The notes below the pieces were generated by a model, which saw only the letters and a program-made list of their open reading frames with translations, ran no database searches and was not told the origin of the DNA. Of a DNA stretch of 64,000 nt, positions 15,252 through 25,715 are shown piece after piece; positions within the stretch are counted from its first letter, which is position 1; each line of letters begins with the position of its first letter. This DNA comes from Thermodesulfovibrionales bacterium (GTDB lineage Bacteria > Nitrospirota > Thermodesulfovibrionia > Thermodesulfovibrionales > Dissulfurispiraceae): assembly GCA_030017995.1 (NCBI GenBank), contig JASEGS010000005.1, positions 1-64,000 of the forward strand. Direction: 5' to 3'. A program made the position numbers and the translations under genes.

Positions 15252-17988
15252 GTCCAATGCTGAAATGTATTTCACCGCTACTTTCTCCTGCTTCTTTGTT
15301 TAACTTATGGCCATAATCCACCCTGAGAGGGCCAACAGGCGTATTATATCTCAACCCTAAACCTGTCGTATATTTGATGTCTTTCATATTCATGTCCCCA
15401 ATTTTTTGCCATACATTGCCACCGTCAAGAAATGTAACTATGCCAAAACCTTTTCCTACATCGGCTCTGAGCTCAAGATTGCCCATGATAAAAGCATTTC
15501 CACCCGTGGGCGTGCCATCAGCGCCTTTTGGGCCAAGGGTATCCTGCGCATAACCTCTAACAGTTGTCCTTCCTCCGAGGAAGAACCTTTCGACAATCGG
15601 CAGTTCTTCGGTCCGCCCAAAACCATTGGCTAACCCTCCTCTCAGTGATACAGCAAGCACTATATGCTTATTTACGCTGCTATACTTATTTGCGTAAAAT
15701 ATCAATTTTGCAAAATCTGTTTCTGACAGAAAAACAGCAGAAGCGACTTTAAATGATAATCCGGCAATCAAACCATCTTTTGGCTCAAAAGGGTTGTCTC
15801 TTGTGTCGTATATCAAACCAGGACGAAGCCCGCTTATTACAAGGGTGCCGGTATCTTCTCTGCTCAGTATCACATCTGGTTTTACATCAAATGTTTCCAC
15901 TACTGAGAAGTCATAATAAAACTCTGTCTTCAGGTTCTCGGTGAACCTCTTCTCTACTCCTGCGCTCGCAGTATTCCTTTTCAATTTATATCTTATTTCA
16001 TCAGTATCTATGCTCTTCTCTTCTCTCTTCTCATGCAACATAGTAGCCCTGAAAGTCATTTCAGTATTCATAAACCATGGTTCCTGATATGAGAGCATAA
16101 ACCTCTGTTCAAGTGCGCTTAGTTCTGTTCGAAAAGATGCCTGCCTGTGCATACCCCAGAGGTTTTTATAACTTATATCAATAAACCCCCTATATCTTTC
16201 ATATTCCGCATAACCAAATCCGAATTCCACAGCGCCTGCAAACCCTTCCTTCAAATCATACAATACGTCTCTTTTGCCGCTCTCTTTATCCAGAAGTTTT
16301 ATCTCTATATCTGCAAACAATCCTAATCTATGCAGCTTTTGCCTCTCCTGAAGAAGAAGTCCGTAATCCAGCGGCTGGTCATTTTTATGCATGAATTCTC
16401 GTTTTATCACTCGGTAATCGGTTTTTTCATTCCCTGCAATAACAGAACTGCCGAAAAATGTAATATGGCCTTCTTTTATATTAAAAGTTATATTTGCAGA
16501 TGAGCCTGCCACATGTCTGTTAACAGTGACCTCTGCATCGAGAAAACCCTTTTTATTGTATAGGTGCAAGATTTTACGCCTTGCATCTGACAGATCAATT
16601 TCATTGTATGGAGTGCCAACTTTTAATGGTCTAGCGTTTAATATATCTTCAACTGAAACAGACCTGTTATTAACAAAAGAGAGTTCTGCCAACTTAATCT
16701 GGGAACCTTCTTCTATGCTGAATTTTATCTGTACCTTACCAAAGTCCATCGTAACTTCGGGCTCTTGTATGTTCACATAAATATATCCAAGCGCATGGTA
16801 GAACTCTGTTATCGTCTCCCTGTCTGATTTTAAAACATCAGGGTTATAATATCCCCCAGCCTTTAGAAATAGTATCTCGCTCAATCTTTCTGAAGGAATG
16901 GATAATGCCCCTGTTGCGCTGACAAAAACAACAAGGTCGACTAAATATCTCTCGCCCTCGAATATAAAAAACTCTATTGATATATCATTATCAGACTTCG
17001 TGACAGTTGGCGCAGCCTGGACAAAAGGATAACCGTATTTGTGGTATAGCGAAAGTATTCTAAGTGTTGATTCTTCCAGCAACTCATCGTTAAAATCATT
17101 TATCTTAAAGAAAGGCACCTCTTTAATAAGTTCTTTTGAACTAATCGAGGCATTTCCAGCAAAAGAGATATTAAGTCTTTTCCCTACATATAGTTTTATG
17201 TCAAGCGTCCCGTCTTTGTATGAATATGAAATATTTGTTCCAATGAACCCTTCCTTTTTATACCTATCCGCAACTTTTTCTTTTAGTTTTTCGAGCTGCA
17301 GGATGTCAAATATATCACCTTCTGAAAGGCTTATATAGGATTTAACCGCATCTTCAGGTTCAGAAATTGTTATTCTCTTTATAATTTCAGGCTGTCCTTC
17401 TGTTAGATTAATTAAAAGTTTAACCTTGTTGTTTTTTAACTCTACAATTTCATAGGTAACATCAGAATTTATAAATCCTCTTTTTTTAAGTTCAGTTTTA
17501 AGGTTCTCTAAGCCCTTCTTTATTTCTACGTTATTCAGCCGTTCGCCGCTGCTTATGTGTAATTGGTTTTTTATAAACCTATCTGAAAAATAATCGTTGC
17601 CTCTTATATCTATTGAATCGATTATCTTTTTTTCTATAATAGTTATCTTAAGCCTCGAACCTGCCTGATCAAGGCTTTCTACAATAATATCGTCAAATAT
17701 GCCTTTTAGAAAAGCCCGTTTAATCCCTTTTTTTATTTCAATTCTATTAAGGGTTTCCCCTTTTTTGATGTTTAGTAAATCAAAAATCTCGTCTTCTGAA
17801 ATGGAATAAAGACCCGTAACTTCAATGTGGGAGATGGACTGAGCATTGGCAAAAGCAGAGCAGAAGGACAGCAAAACAGCAAAGAAAAAAAATCTTCTTA
17901 AAACTTCTGCGCTTCCGCGCTTCCGCTCTGTTGCTCTATTTGAATTCGAACCTGAATTTAATATCTCCGCCAATGCCACCCCTTTCAT
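15241..17988 (-). CDS. Omp85-family outer-membrane assembly protein (BamA/TamA-like)
   Basis: Outer-membrane insertase-type protein. A signal peptide (hydrophobic run ending FANAQS near residue 50) precedes about seven POTRA-like repeats, then a C-terminal Omp85 beta-barrel from about 580 on. The barrel shows VRGYAQDTLGPKG (the conserved VRGY/F motif), GLRYNTPVGPLRVDYG and a terminal Phe in IHFSIGHAF. At 915 residues it is longer than BamA (about 800) or TamA (about 580). Direct linkage to tamB suggests a TamA-type partner role. The start overlaps tamB by about 50 bases, and the leader lies within a word-palindrome repeat. Confidence 0.88.
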   Translation of the reverse strand: MKGVALAEILNSGSNSNRATERKRGSAEVLRRFFFFAVLLSFCSAFANAQSISHIEVTGLYSISEDEIFDLLNIKKGETLNRIEIKKGIKRAFLKGIFDDIIVESLDQAGSRLKITIIEKKIIDSIDIRGNDYFSDRFIKNQLHISSGERLNNVEIKKGLENLKTELKKRGFINSDVTYEIVELKNNKVKLLINLTEGQPEIIKRITISEPEDAVKSYISLSEGDIFDILQLEKLKEKVADRYKKEGFIGTNISYSYKDGTLDIKLYVGKRLNISFAGNASISSKELIKEVPFFKINDFNDELLEESTLRILSLYHKYGYPFVQAAPTVTKSDNDISIEFFIFEGERYLVDLVVFVSATGALSIPSERLSEILFLKAGGYYNPDVLKSDRETITEFYHALGYIYVNIQEPEVTMDFGKVQIKFSIEEGSQIKLAELSFVNNRSVSVEDILNARPLKVGTPYNEIDLSDARRKILHLYNKKGFLDAEVTVNRHVAGSSANITFNIKEGHITFFGSSVIAGNEKTDYRVIKREFMHKNDQPLDYGLLLQERQKLHRLGLFADIEIKLLDKESGKRDVLYDLKEGFAGAVEFGFGYAEYERYRGFIDISYKNLWGMHRQASFRTELSALEQRFMLSYQEPWFMNTEMTFRATMLHEKREEKSIDTDEIRYKLKRNTASAGVEKRFTENLKTEFYYDFSVVETFDVKPDVILSREDTGTLVISGLRPGLIYDTRDNPFEPKDGLIAGLSFKVASAVFLSETDFAKLIFYANKYSSVNKHIVLAVSLRGGLANGFGRTEELPIVERFFLGGRTTVRGYAQDTLGPKGADGTPTGGNAFIMGNLELRADVGKGFGIVTFLDGGNVWQKIGDMNMKDIKYTTGLGLRYNTPVGPLRVDYGHKLNKEAGESSGEIHFSIGHAF
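17854..17938. repeat. Word-palindrome element at the Omp85 signal peptide
   Basis: The left half carries purine-rich words (AGCAGAGCAGAAGGACAGCA, AACAGCAAAG). The right half carries CTTCTGCGCTTCCGCGCTTC and CGCTCTGTTGCTCT. They can pair imperfectly around an A/T-rich centre. The element encodes most of the predicted leader of the Omp85 protein and lies at the tamB/Omp85 junction. Confidence 0.6.
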
Positions 17989-20900
17989 CCCTTAGTCCGA
18001 TTAAAAATATATTCTCTCTTAAGAGATATTCCAATTTCCATATTTGTTCTTCACCTGTGCTTACCGAAGTGCTGTAAGTCACATACAATTTGTCGCCGAA
18101 TAACCTCTTTGCTAATGTTACTCTTGGCGAAACAGTTCCCGTGGATTTTGAAATATATGGGTCGACCTGCACCCGATCAATCCCTGTAACAGTTTTAAGC
18201 CTTTCTTCAAAAACGTCTTGCAATTTCCCTGTAAGAAATGATGTTGCCTCGCCAGCGCCTATGCCTCCCTCCAATCCCTTGAGATGTTTCCCTAACTCTC
18301 CAACCGTAAGAAGACTGAAAATATCTGTTTCGTCCAGAGGAGGACTTGAGGAAAGAGAGAGAGTAAATTGTTCAATAAAGCCTGACAGGTTTAATCTGAT
18401 GGAATAATTTTTTATTTTTGTGTCAGCAACTATATCAAAATAGGGGTTTATTTGATTGGGATTCGAAAAATCAGCGCTTGCCTTTAATATTTTAAATTCA
18501 TTATTTCTAAAGTATACCATACCTTCTTTTGTTTCCAGTTTTCCTATAAGAATCGGCCTGCCGATAGTTCCTTTTAAGAGACATTCCATTTTGACATTGG
18601 CTTTGGCAATATTATTGTCAATAGTAAGGTTGGCTCCGGATACCTTCACATTGAGATTTGTTTTATCAAGTCTCAAAGTTTCTATTTTCGGCATCTCTTT
18701 TGGTCTGGCTTTTAACAGCCATGATTTCCACTCCACTCTTTCAATATACCTTGCACTTTTTACATTGATATCTCCGAACAGAGTTTGTGATTCCATACTG
18801 CCGCGGTAATACAGATTCCCGTCAAAATTTGCCCATAAATCTTTAGACACAGAAAATATTATTCCGCTTAGCTTTGATTCGAGGAAGAATTTTTTTATGG
18901 AAAATTTCTCAAGATATGCAGTGCCTGACAAGGACAACTCCCCGCCTGAAATCTTTCCAGCAGCCTTTTCAATAAAAATCCTGTCTTCATCGATATATAT
19001 AAGAGCTGAAATAGATGTCAAACGATAAGGGATGTCTTTAAATCCCAACACGCCATTGTTTATGTTCATGCCACCGTTTATATCAGGTTTATCCCATTTG
19101 CCGTGAATATAAAAGATGAATGAGGCATCACCTTTCATAATGTCTATTGACTTGGATATCGCTCTTAGGGGCGCAATTGAAGATGAGCCTTCAAGGAGAA
19201 GGTCATAATTTTTGCCAATTAACATATTGCCGGTTAATTTTAATTCTGTAGTATCACTTTTCATAGACAGGGCTTTTACAGAAAGTTTTCTGTTCTCTAT
19301 TGTAACGATGATATCAGAACTATTAGTAAAACTGATGCCGTAAAGATTAAGATGCGCCCTGTTTATTGTGGCTGTGGCATTTATGTTGTTTATATCACCT
19401 TGAGCAATTATATTACCGTTCAGGCTAAGCAATAAATCTTCCGGAACATCTTTTAACAGATCAACAATCAAAAAGTCATATCTATGGGATTGCATGTCCA
19501 CTCTCGCCTGCCACGGCATAGATTTTGAAAGTGTTGCATTGGCCTTTATATTCATTTTGCCACCCAACAAAACTGCGTCTATATCAACACGATCATCTTT
19601 TAACACCCCGTTGATTTTGCCGTCACCGACAGGCTGTCCTTTATATTTCCCTCCTTGTACGCCGCTCTTTATTTCTATATATGGATTTTTAAAGGTGCCC
19701 TCCCCTTTCATTTTTATGTTTATCAAAGAAAAAGCCTCTAAAAACCTGGCCTGCTCAGGTGTTTTGACATGTTGGACAAAAATATTCATTATGTCAGCTA
19801 TATCCACACGTTTGCTATCTGCGGCAAATGAATACTTTTCTGCAAGGGAAAGCTTTCCGTTCAAGGTTAAGAGGGAATTCCCTTTTTTTAGAGTCGCTGA
19901 ACTAACCGAAAACTCCTTGTTTTCATAAGAAACCTTTCCTTCTGCATTTTCGACAAAATGCTTCCCGTTTAAAGACAGGTTTGTTGCGTGAAAGTCTCCT
20001 CCCGCCCAGATGTTTTCATTCCTGCCTGAAAGTCTGAAAGAAATGTTTAAACCACCGCCTATAGATATGCCCTCATTAAAATATTCACTGAGATTTTTGA
20101 TATCAATTCGTCTGGCATTTATATTGAGATCATAATCAGGTTCTTTAAACTCGAACAAAGATTGTGCAGCATTAAAAGAGACATTTCCTTTTGCGTTAAA
20201 CTCTCCACCACCTGCAGAAGAAACTCTGGCGATGAGATTTTTGACGCCAAGAGACTTTTTCTTATAGTTCAGATCTGCTTCAAGCAGGTTAAAGTTTAAA
20301 ACCTTTTTCTTCGTTTTAATGCCAAGCTCTCCTGTCGCAAATGATATGTTATTTGATGTGAACCTTATATCTAATTCAGGGTCATCAAATTTTCCTGAAA
20401 CAGTCCATTGAAATTTGCCATTGCCTGTTAACGCAGTAAAATAAGGAGATGAAAAGTCATTAATATCAGCAGTTGTTCCATTACCCCTGAAATTCAAAGT
20501 GCGTTTTGAAATATCAACATCGCCTGCAGAGGAGATATTTGATTTGCCGGTGGAAACAAAAAGACCTGGGAAACGCACTATCTCGTCTTTCATATTAAAC
20601 TCACCACTGATTTCATGTATCCTGCCGAGTATATCTGTGCCTGCAGATATGCTTTTGTAATAAAACTTACCAGAGGGATTGAATTCACTGCCTGAAGATT
20701 CTATCCAGCCTGTTACTTTGCCTTGAGGTATCTGCGGATCCCATCCTATTAATTTGAAAAGCCCTTTGCTGTTAATATCATGTGCTCTGATATTAAGGCT
20801 GTAATGATTAACCACCGGCAGTACGATCATAGCATTGACAGATGCAGAACCGTTATATAAACTTGCTTTCCCATCGGCAAACCTCATTATCCCCTCATGA

Positions 20901-21940
20901 TAGGTGACATTACATGCCAGCCTGTCCACATCCACATCAAAAAGATTGCCCTTTGTAAGGCTTGCCTGTGCTCTTCCCTGAATGTTATTAAGATGTCCTT
21001 TCAACACTCCTTTAAAACTCATGAACCCCCTCAACTTTTCCTCAACGCGCAATAGCTCCATAAGGGTCTCAAGATACATATCCCCTTTAAAGTCCATGTC
21101 CATAAAAATATTATCAATGGATTTTATATTCTCTATTTTAATAAGACCGTTAGCTGAGATATTCCCCTTGCCGTTATTTTTAAGCCCATAGAACTGTTTT
21201 ATTGATTCTGCCAACAGATTCAGGTCTGCTTTGAATTCACCTGACAATTTATCCAAATTGAATGTGCCGGTTGCCTTTACTTCAGAGTCATGGGATCGCA
21301 TTTGAAGTTTTTTAAATTCTATTATCTGTTGTTTTAACAAAAATACAGTCTCCAGTGAACCGTAGAGTTTTGGAATGGCTTTGCTGACAACCATAACCTT
21401 TCCCATAGATAAATTAAATTTCGGAATATCTGTGAATATAATGCTGGCATTTCCTTTTTCGGCTGAAACCATAGTTTCACTGTCAACAAAGGATACGGTT
21501 GCATTATCTATGTCAACTGACTTTATCTCCACCTTAAAGGGTAGTTTTGATTCGGCCATCAAATACTTTTTTATGTTTTCAGCTATGCCTTCTATCTCCC
21601 TTCTTTCTGCAACGAGCTCAGGTGCCCTGATTGAAAGTTTTCTTATAAATATTTTTTTTCTGAAAAGGCTGGGGAAATCTATATACGCCTTAACTCTATT
21701 CGCAGAAAGGATTTTCCTGCCGTTATCATCAAAAGCTTTGATATCCTTCATTTCGATAAAAAAAGGAAGGATATTTATGTATGCCTTTTGAGCAATGAAT
21801 TTTTCCCCTGTTATTAGTTCCAGTTCGGGCAATATGAGTTTCTTGACAGCATTGGATACGTTAGGCCCCCTAAGTGCGTAAATGAGCAGAGCAGATATAA
21901 TTATGATTAAGGTTATATAAATGAGCTTCTTTTTTTTCAT
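17936..21940 (-). CDS. tamB: TamB-family translocation/assembly (AsmA-like) protein
   Basis: Very large inner-membrane-anchored periplasmic bridge protein. One N-terminal membrane helix (KKLIYITLIIIISALLIYAL) is followed by long beta-rich AsmA/DUF490-type repeats and a C-terminal TamB domain (LSGFIEQFTLSLSSSPPLDE, FSLLTVGELGKHLKG, VTGIDRVQVDPYIS). At about 1334 residues it resembles E. coli TamB (1259). ATG 21940 avoids overlap with glnD, while ATG 21973 would add 11 residues; neither has a clear Shine-Dalgarno. It is immediately followed by an Omp85 gene, the classical tamA/tamB partnership. Confidence 0.88.
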   Translation of the reverse strand: MKKKKLIYITLIIIISALLIYALRGPNVSNAVKKLILPELELITGEKFIAQKAYINILPFFIEMKDIKAFDDNGRKILSANRVKAYIDFPSLFRKKIFIRKLSIRAPELVAERREIEGIAENIKKYLMAESKLPFKVEIKSVDIDNATVSFVDSETMVSAEKGNASIIFTDIPKFNLSMGKVMVVSKAIPKLYGSLETVFLLKQQIIEFKKLQMRSHDSEVKATGTFNLDKLSGEFKADLNLLAESIKQFYGLKNNGKGNISANGLIKIENIKSIDNIFMDMDFKGDMYLETLMELLRVEEKLRGFMSFKGVLKGHLNNIQGRAQASLTKGNLFDVDVDRLACNVTYHEGIMRFADGKASLYNGSASVNAMIVLPVVNHYSLNIRAHDINSKGLFKLIGWDPQIPQGKVTGWIESSGSEFNPSGKFYYKSISAGTDILGRIHEISGEFNMKDEIVRFPGLFVSTGKSNISSAGDVDISKRTLNFRGNGTTADINDFSSPYFTALTGNGKFQWTVSGKFDDPELDIRFTSNNISFATGELGIKTKKKVLNFNLLEADLNYKKKSLGVKNLIARVSSAGGGEFNAKGNVSFNAAQSLFEFKEPDYDLNINARRIDIKNLSEYFNEGISIGGGLNISFRLSGRNENIWAGGDFHATNLSLNGKHFVENAEGKVSYENKEFSVSSATLKKGNSLLTLNGKLSLAEKYSFAADSKRVDIADIMNIFVQHVKTPEQARFLEAFSLINIKMKGEGTFKNPYIEIKSGVQGGKYKGQPVGDGKINGVLKDDRVDIDAVLLGGKMNIKANATLSKSMPWQARVDMQSHRYDFLIVDLLKDVPEDLLLSLNGNIIAQGDINNINATATINRAHLNLYGISFTNSSDIIVTIENRKLSVKALSMKSDTTELKLTGNMLIGKNYDLLLEGSSSIAPLRAISKSIDIMKGDASFIFYIHGKWDKPDINGGMNINNGVLGFKDIPYRLTSISALIYIDEDRIFIEKAAGKISGGELSLSGTAYLEKFSIKKFFLESKLSGIIFSVSKDLWANFDGNLYYRGSMESQTLFGDINVKSARYIERVEWKSWLLKARPKEMPKIETLRLDKTNLNVKVSGANLTIDNNIAKANVKMECLLKGTIGRPILIGKLETKEGMVYFRNNEFKILKASADFSNPNQINPYFDIVADTKIKNYSIRLNLSGFIEQFTLSLSSSPPLDETDIFSLLTVGELGKHLKGLEGGIGAGEATSFLTGKLQDVFEERLKTVTGIDRVQVDPYISKSTGTVSPRVTLAKRLFGDKLYVTYSTSVSTGEEQIWKLEYLLRENIFLIGLRDERGGIGGDIKFRFEFK

Positions 21941-21954
21941 AAAGACTTGGTTTA

Positions 21955-24513
21955 TCAGCAAATAATTTCCCATACAGAATTCAAGAGAGTTAACGTGATA
22001 TATGAATTTAGTTTACCACCATTATGCTGCAAATAGAAAACATCCTGAGCTATTCCTTCCTCTGTATTTATAACAGATGACATAATATCCACATTGTGCA
22101 TGAAGAAACATGTTGATACATCATTTAATAAGCCAAGCCTGTCCGCTGAAAACAGTTCGAGAATAGTATATCTGTCTGATGTCTCATTGTCTATTTCAAC
22201 AAAACTCTCAAATCTCTTTAAAGCAAGGTATTGACGAGGCGCGATAGATGCCGGGGTATATGTCTTTTGCATTTCTGCTGTTTGCCTGTAGTCTATTGCC
22301 TTAGTTAAGTCCGCTTTTATCTGTTCTTCCATGCCCTGCCACCAAATATCTTTCCAGTTAGATAACATGATCTTATCAACTACAAGACCGCTTTTACCTG
22401 TATAAAGTCTTGCCCTTAAAACATTAAGCCCTCTGAAGCCCAGCGCTCCGACTATTTTTGAAAAAAGTCCCTGCCTATTGAATGTGACAATAGTTAATTC
22501 AGCAGTGCCATCAGGTCTTTCCTGTACAGTTATAGCCAAACCATTTTCTTTTGCCTTCAGTGCCAATTGATAGTCTATTTTTACAATATCGATTGTGTTT
22601 GAGATTAAATATCTATCAGGCAGGTCATCAACAAATTCTTTAAGAGCCCTGTCATAATCATCAAAATAAAAACCGCGTACGCCTTGCAAATGTTTTGCTG
22701 TTTTCAAATAGAGATCGTGAAATATGTATGCCTTCCATTCCGTCCAAAAATATGGATTCACAGCTTTCATATCTGCATATGTCACGAGATATAACGCATC
22801 AAGATTAGACTGGTTTTCCACAAGATCGGCAAGCTGTGAAATGGTTTCAGGTGTATCCGGATCTCTGGTTAACGCGATTTTTGAGAGTTTAATATGATTT
22901 TTGACAAGAAATTCAATCCTCTGTCTATCATCATGTTCTGCTCCAAGCCTCTCCATCGCCCCTTTAAGTATTTTATACCCAGCGTCTTCATGCCGCTTAT
23001 AATCTTTTATAGCAGCGATTCCAATGTCGCGAGGATAAACGCCTTTGCCTATATCATGCAAAAGCAAGGCTAAAAATAAGGTTTCCTGTTTTATCTTCGA
23101 AAAAATATCAGAAAGGCAATGCAATTTCACTTGCTTAGTATTCTTTAATTTTTCAAGGCTTTTAATGGCAATGAGAGTGTGTTCATCTACTGTATACTTA
23201 TGATGCGGTTCATAAACAACAAGATGCCTTAGTCTTCCAAACTCAGGGATAAATCTATCGAGAATTCCAATATCGTGCATCTCCTTAAGTGTTTCATATA
23301 CCCTATTGCCTCTTAATATCTCGAAAAAAAACATTATCGCCTTTTTTGAAGACCTCGTTTTTCTATTTATAGACAGCACTCTGCTTTTGATAGCCTTTTT
23401 AACCTGCTGACTGAACTTTTTCCCTGTAATTGAATAAATATAAAAGGCCTCTAACAACCGGTCAGGGTTTTTAAATATCTCTTTATCTTTTGCAACAATT
23501 TCATTTTTTGATAAGTAGAAATCATCTGTTATTCTTTTTATCATTAAACTGCCGGGAATGCTGACAAGTTGACGACTGCAAATACCTGTTAAAAATGCAA
23601 GAACATCAGTTATGCTCTTTGCCTTTCTGTAATAAAGTCTCATGAGTATTTCTGATGACAGAAAACGCTTGGTATCTTTAAACCCAAGTGCCTTTGAAAC
23701 AGCTTCCTGAAGCTCGAAAGACAGGACATCGTTTTTTCTTCTCGAAATGTAATGCAAGCACAGCCTTATTTTTAAAAGGAAATCGTAGGAATCTATAAAG
23801 TGCCTATGCTCATCATAAGAAAGCAAGCCTTTTATACCTTCCGTGTTATCCATCTTTAATACCGACCTTGCAAACCACGATATTGCGTGAAAGTCTCTCA
23901 ACCCTCCACTGCCTTCTTTAATGTTCGGTTCAAGGAGATATACAGAGTTGCCATATATATGATGTCTCTTCTCTGTTTCCCGAAGAATATCTCCAAAAAA
24001 AGCTTTCCTGTTTTTAAAAAGAAGTTTCTTATATACATCCCTCTGAAATTCTTTAAACACTGTAAAATCGCCTGCAAGGAATCGTGATTCCATGAGTGAA
24101 GTCCTTATCCGTATGTCTTTTGCTGAATCTTCGCTGCATTCGGACAATGTTCTGAAACAATGACTTATTTGCAGTCCCATATCCCACAGAGGGTAAAGAA
24201 AGGATTGAGCCGCTTCCATATTCACAGGACTCCTGTCTTTTGCAAGCAGCATGATATCAATATCAGAAAAAGGTGACATCTCTCTGCGTCCATATCCTCC
24301 TATCGCAACAAGCGATAGATTGAGATTGGAATTCAGAGGTTGAAGTTTAGAATTATAGGCTGAAACAAGCAGATTATCAATAATGCCTGTCAGTTCGCGG
24401 ACTATATATATGCCATCCGTTCCTGACCTGATACGCTCTTCAGCCCTGCTACAAAGGAATTCGCTAATAGTCTGTCTCCTGTCTTCTGTAATCTGTTCTC
24501 TGTCTCTTGTCAT
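21955..24513 (-). CDS. glnD: [Protein-PII] uridylyltransferase/uridylyl-removing enzyme
   Basis: Nitrogen sensor that uridylylates PII proteins and removes UMP according to glutamine level. The nucleotidyltransferase motif GGYGRREMSPFSDIDI is at about 72-87. A helical bundle follows, then the HD domain with LLLHDIGKG near 484. Two C-terminal ACT domains lie around NRQGLFSKIVGALGFRGLNV and SADRLGLLNDVSTCFF. At 852 residues it has normal length. The N terminus ([19 protein letters not shown]) is encoded by CAGAAGACAGA-type words, and NSKLQPLNSNLNLS at about 55-68 is a second repeat-like patch before the active site. The start overlaps the permease stop. Confidence 0.93.
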   Translation of the reverse strand: MTRDREQITEDRRQTISEFLCSRAEERIRSGTDGIYIVRELTGIIDNLLVSAYNSKLQPLNSNLNLSLVAIGGYGRREMSPFSDIDIMLLAKDRSPVNMEAAQSFLYPLWDMGLQISHCFRTLSECSEDSAKDIRIRTSLMESRFLAGDFTVFKEFQRDVYKKLLFKNRKAFFGDILRETEKRHHIYGNSVYLLEPNIKEGSGGLRDFHAISWFARSVLKMDNTEGIKGLLSYDEHRHFIDSYDFLLKIRLCLHYISRRKNDVLSFELQEAVSKALGFKDTKRFLSSEILMRLYYRKAKSITDVLAFLTGICSRQLVSIPGSLMIKRITDDFYLSKNEIVAKDKEIFKNPDRLLEAFYIYSITGKKFSQQVKKAIKSRVLSINRKTRSSKKAIMFFFEILRGNRVYETLKEMHDIGILDRFIPEFGRLRHLVVYEPHHKYTVDEHTLIAIKSLEKLKNTKQVKLHCLSDIFSKIKQETLFLALLLHDIGKGVYPRDIGIAAIKDYKRHEDAGYKILKGAMERLGAEHDDRQRIEFLVKNHIKLSKIALTRDPDTPETISQLADLVENQSNLDALYLVTYADMKAVNPYFWTEWKAYIFHDLYLKTAKHLQGVRGFYFDDYDRALKEFVDDLPDRYLISNTIDIVKIDYQLALKAKENGLAITVQERPDGTAELTIVTFNRQGLFSKIVGALGFRGLNVLRARLYTGKSGLVVDKIMLSNWKDIWWQGMEEQIKADLTKAIDYRQTAEMQKTYTPASIAPRQYLALKRFESFVEIDNETSDRYTILELFSADRLGLLNDVSTCFFMHNVDIMSSVINTEEGIAQDVFYLQHNGGKLNSYITLTLLNSVWEIIC
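24470..24513 (-). repeat. CAGAAGACAGA word repeats at the glnD N terminus
   Basis: On the minus strand the first 15 or so codons are ACAAGAGACAGAGAACAG and ATTACAGAAGACAGGAGACA, giving the peptide [13 protein letters not shown]. This is the same vocabulary as in ribD, carB and the 55268-56104 gene. It sits at the very start of the coding region, where an added leader should be tolerated. Confidence 0.7.
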
Positions 24514-25715
24514 TCATACCTCAGCGCAACAATCGGATCATAGAGGGACGCTTTGCGTGCAGGATAAACTCCGAAGAAGATCCCTATTAGAGCCGAAAAT
24601 GCAAAGGCTATCGCTACCGACCACCATGTGATATGCGTCGGAAGAAAATCGAAAAGTTGCTTCAGACCTGTCGATAGCGCTACTCCAAGCACAACTCCGC
24701 CGATGCCTCCGGCAACACTGAGTATTATGGACTCGGCCAAAAACTGTATCAATATATCTCTGTTTTTCGCACCGACCGCCTTCCTTATTCCGATTTCCCT
24801 TGTCCTTTCACGCACCGAAACGAGCATTATGTTCATGATGCCTATTCCCCCAACGATAAGGGATATGGTCGCTATTCCCGCGAGCACCGCTGTCATAATG
24901 TTCAGTATCTTGCCCATCACTGCTATCATCTCGTCCTGACTTAGAATAGTAAAGTCCTCTTTGTTCGCATGCCTCTTTATCAGTATCTCTTTTATCTCCT
25001 TCTTTGCCCTGTCAACAAGCTCTGTGCTCCTGACCTTAAGGGTTATATTAAAGAGCCTGTCTGTATCGAAAAGCTCCATAGACGATGTGGTCGGAATAAA
25101 TACCACATCGTCTATATCAAATCCGAGCGCCATTCCTTTCTGAGCCATTATGCCTATAACCCTGTATTTCGCGTCTCCTATGGAAACCACCGCTCCGAGG
25201 GGATTGGCATCTCCCATTATCTCTTTTCTCACTGTTCTTCCTAAAACGCATACCTTTAGGTGAGAATCAACATCTGATGTGCTTATACCCCTGCCGATAC
25301 CCATTTTCAGGTTTCTTATTTCAAAATAAGGCTCAGTAACGCCTACAATATAAGTGTCGCGGCTCTTGCCCTTATATTTTATCCACGATGTGCCTACAAT
25401 GACCGGAACCGCATGAAGGATATTCTTTGCCCTCTTTTCTATGAATTTTGCCTCATCGTAGGTTATCTTTCTTACTACCGAGGTCCCCATGTGCATGCCG
25501 CCTTCTTTTGAGGTCTTTCCGGGCACGACAACTAAAATGTTGGAGCCGAGTTCTCCAAGCTCTTTGTAAATCTCTTTCCTTGCGCCCTCGCCTATTGATA
25601 CCAGAAGGATCACAGCTCCCACTCCTATGATAATACCAAGCATCGTAAGTACAGAGCGCAGCTTATTTACGAAAAGCGAGTCCTTTGCAACCCTTATAGT
25701 CTCAATAGCATCCAC
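24510..25715 (-). CDS. MacB-like ABC transporter permease
   Basis: Inner-membrane subunit of a MacB-type exporter without the fused ATPase. It has an N-terminal helix, a large periplasmic MacB_PCD domain ([20 protein letters not shown] opens it), and three C-terminal helices of the FtsX domain ([20 protein letters not shown], a hallmark, near residues 288-307). It ends [20 protein letters not shown], also typical. At 401 residues it has the usual size. It overlaps the ATPase gene by 14 bases and belongs with the adaptor at 26373-27584. Substrate unknown (drug, siderophore or lipopeptide-type export). Confidence 0.9.
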   Translation of the reverse strand: MDAIETIRVAKDSLFVNKLRSVLTMLGIIIGVGAVILLVSIGEGARKEIYKELGELGSNILVVVPGKTSKEGGMHMGTSVVRKITYDEAKFIEKRAKNILHAVPVIVGTSWIKYKGKSRDTYIVGVTEPYFEIRNLKMGIGRGISTSDVDSHLKVCVLGRTVRKEIMGDANPLGAVVSIGDAKYRVIGIMAQKGMALGFDIDDVVFIPTTSSMELFDTDRLFNITLKVRSTELVDRAKKEIKEILIKRHANKEDFTILSQDEMIAVMGKILNIMTAVLAGIATISLIVGGIGIMNIMLVSVRERTREIGIRKAVGAKNRDILIQFLAESIILSVAGGIGGVVLGVALSTGLKQLFDFLPTHITWWSVAIAFAFSALIGIFFGVYPARKASLYDPIVALRYE

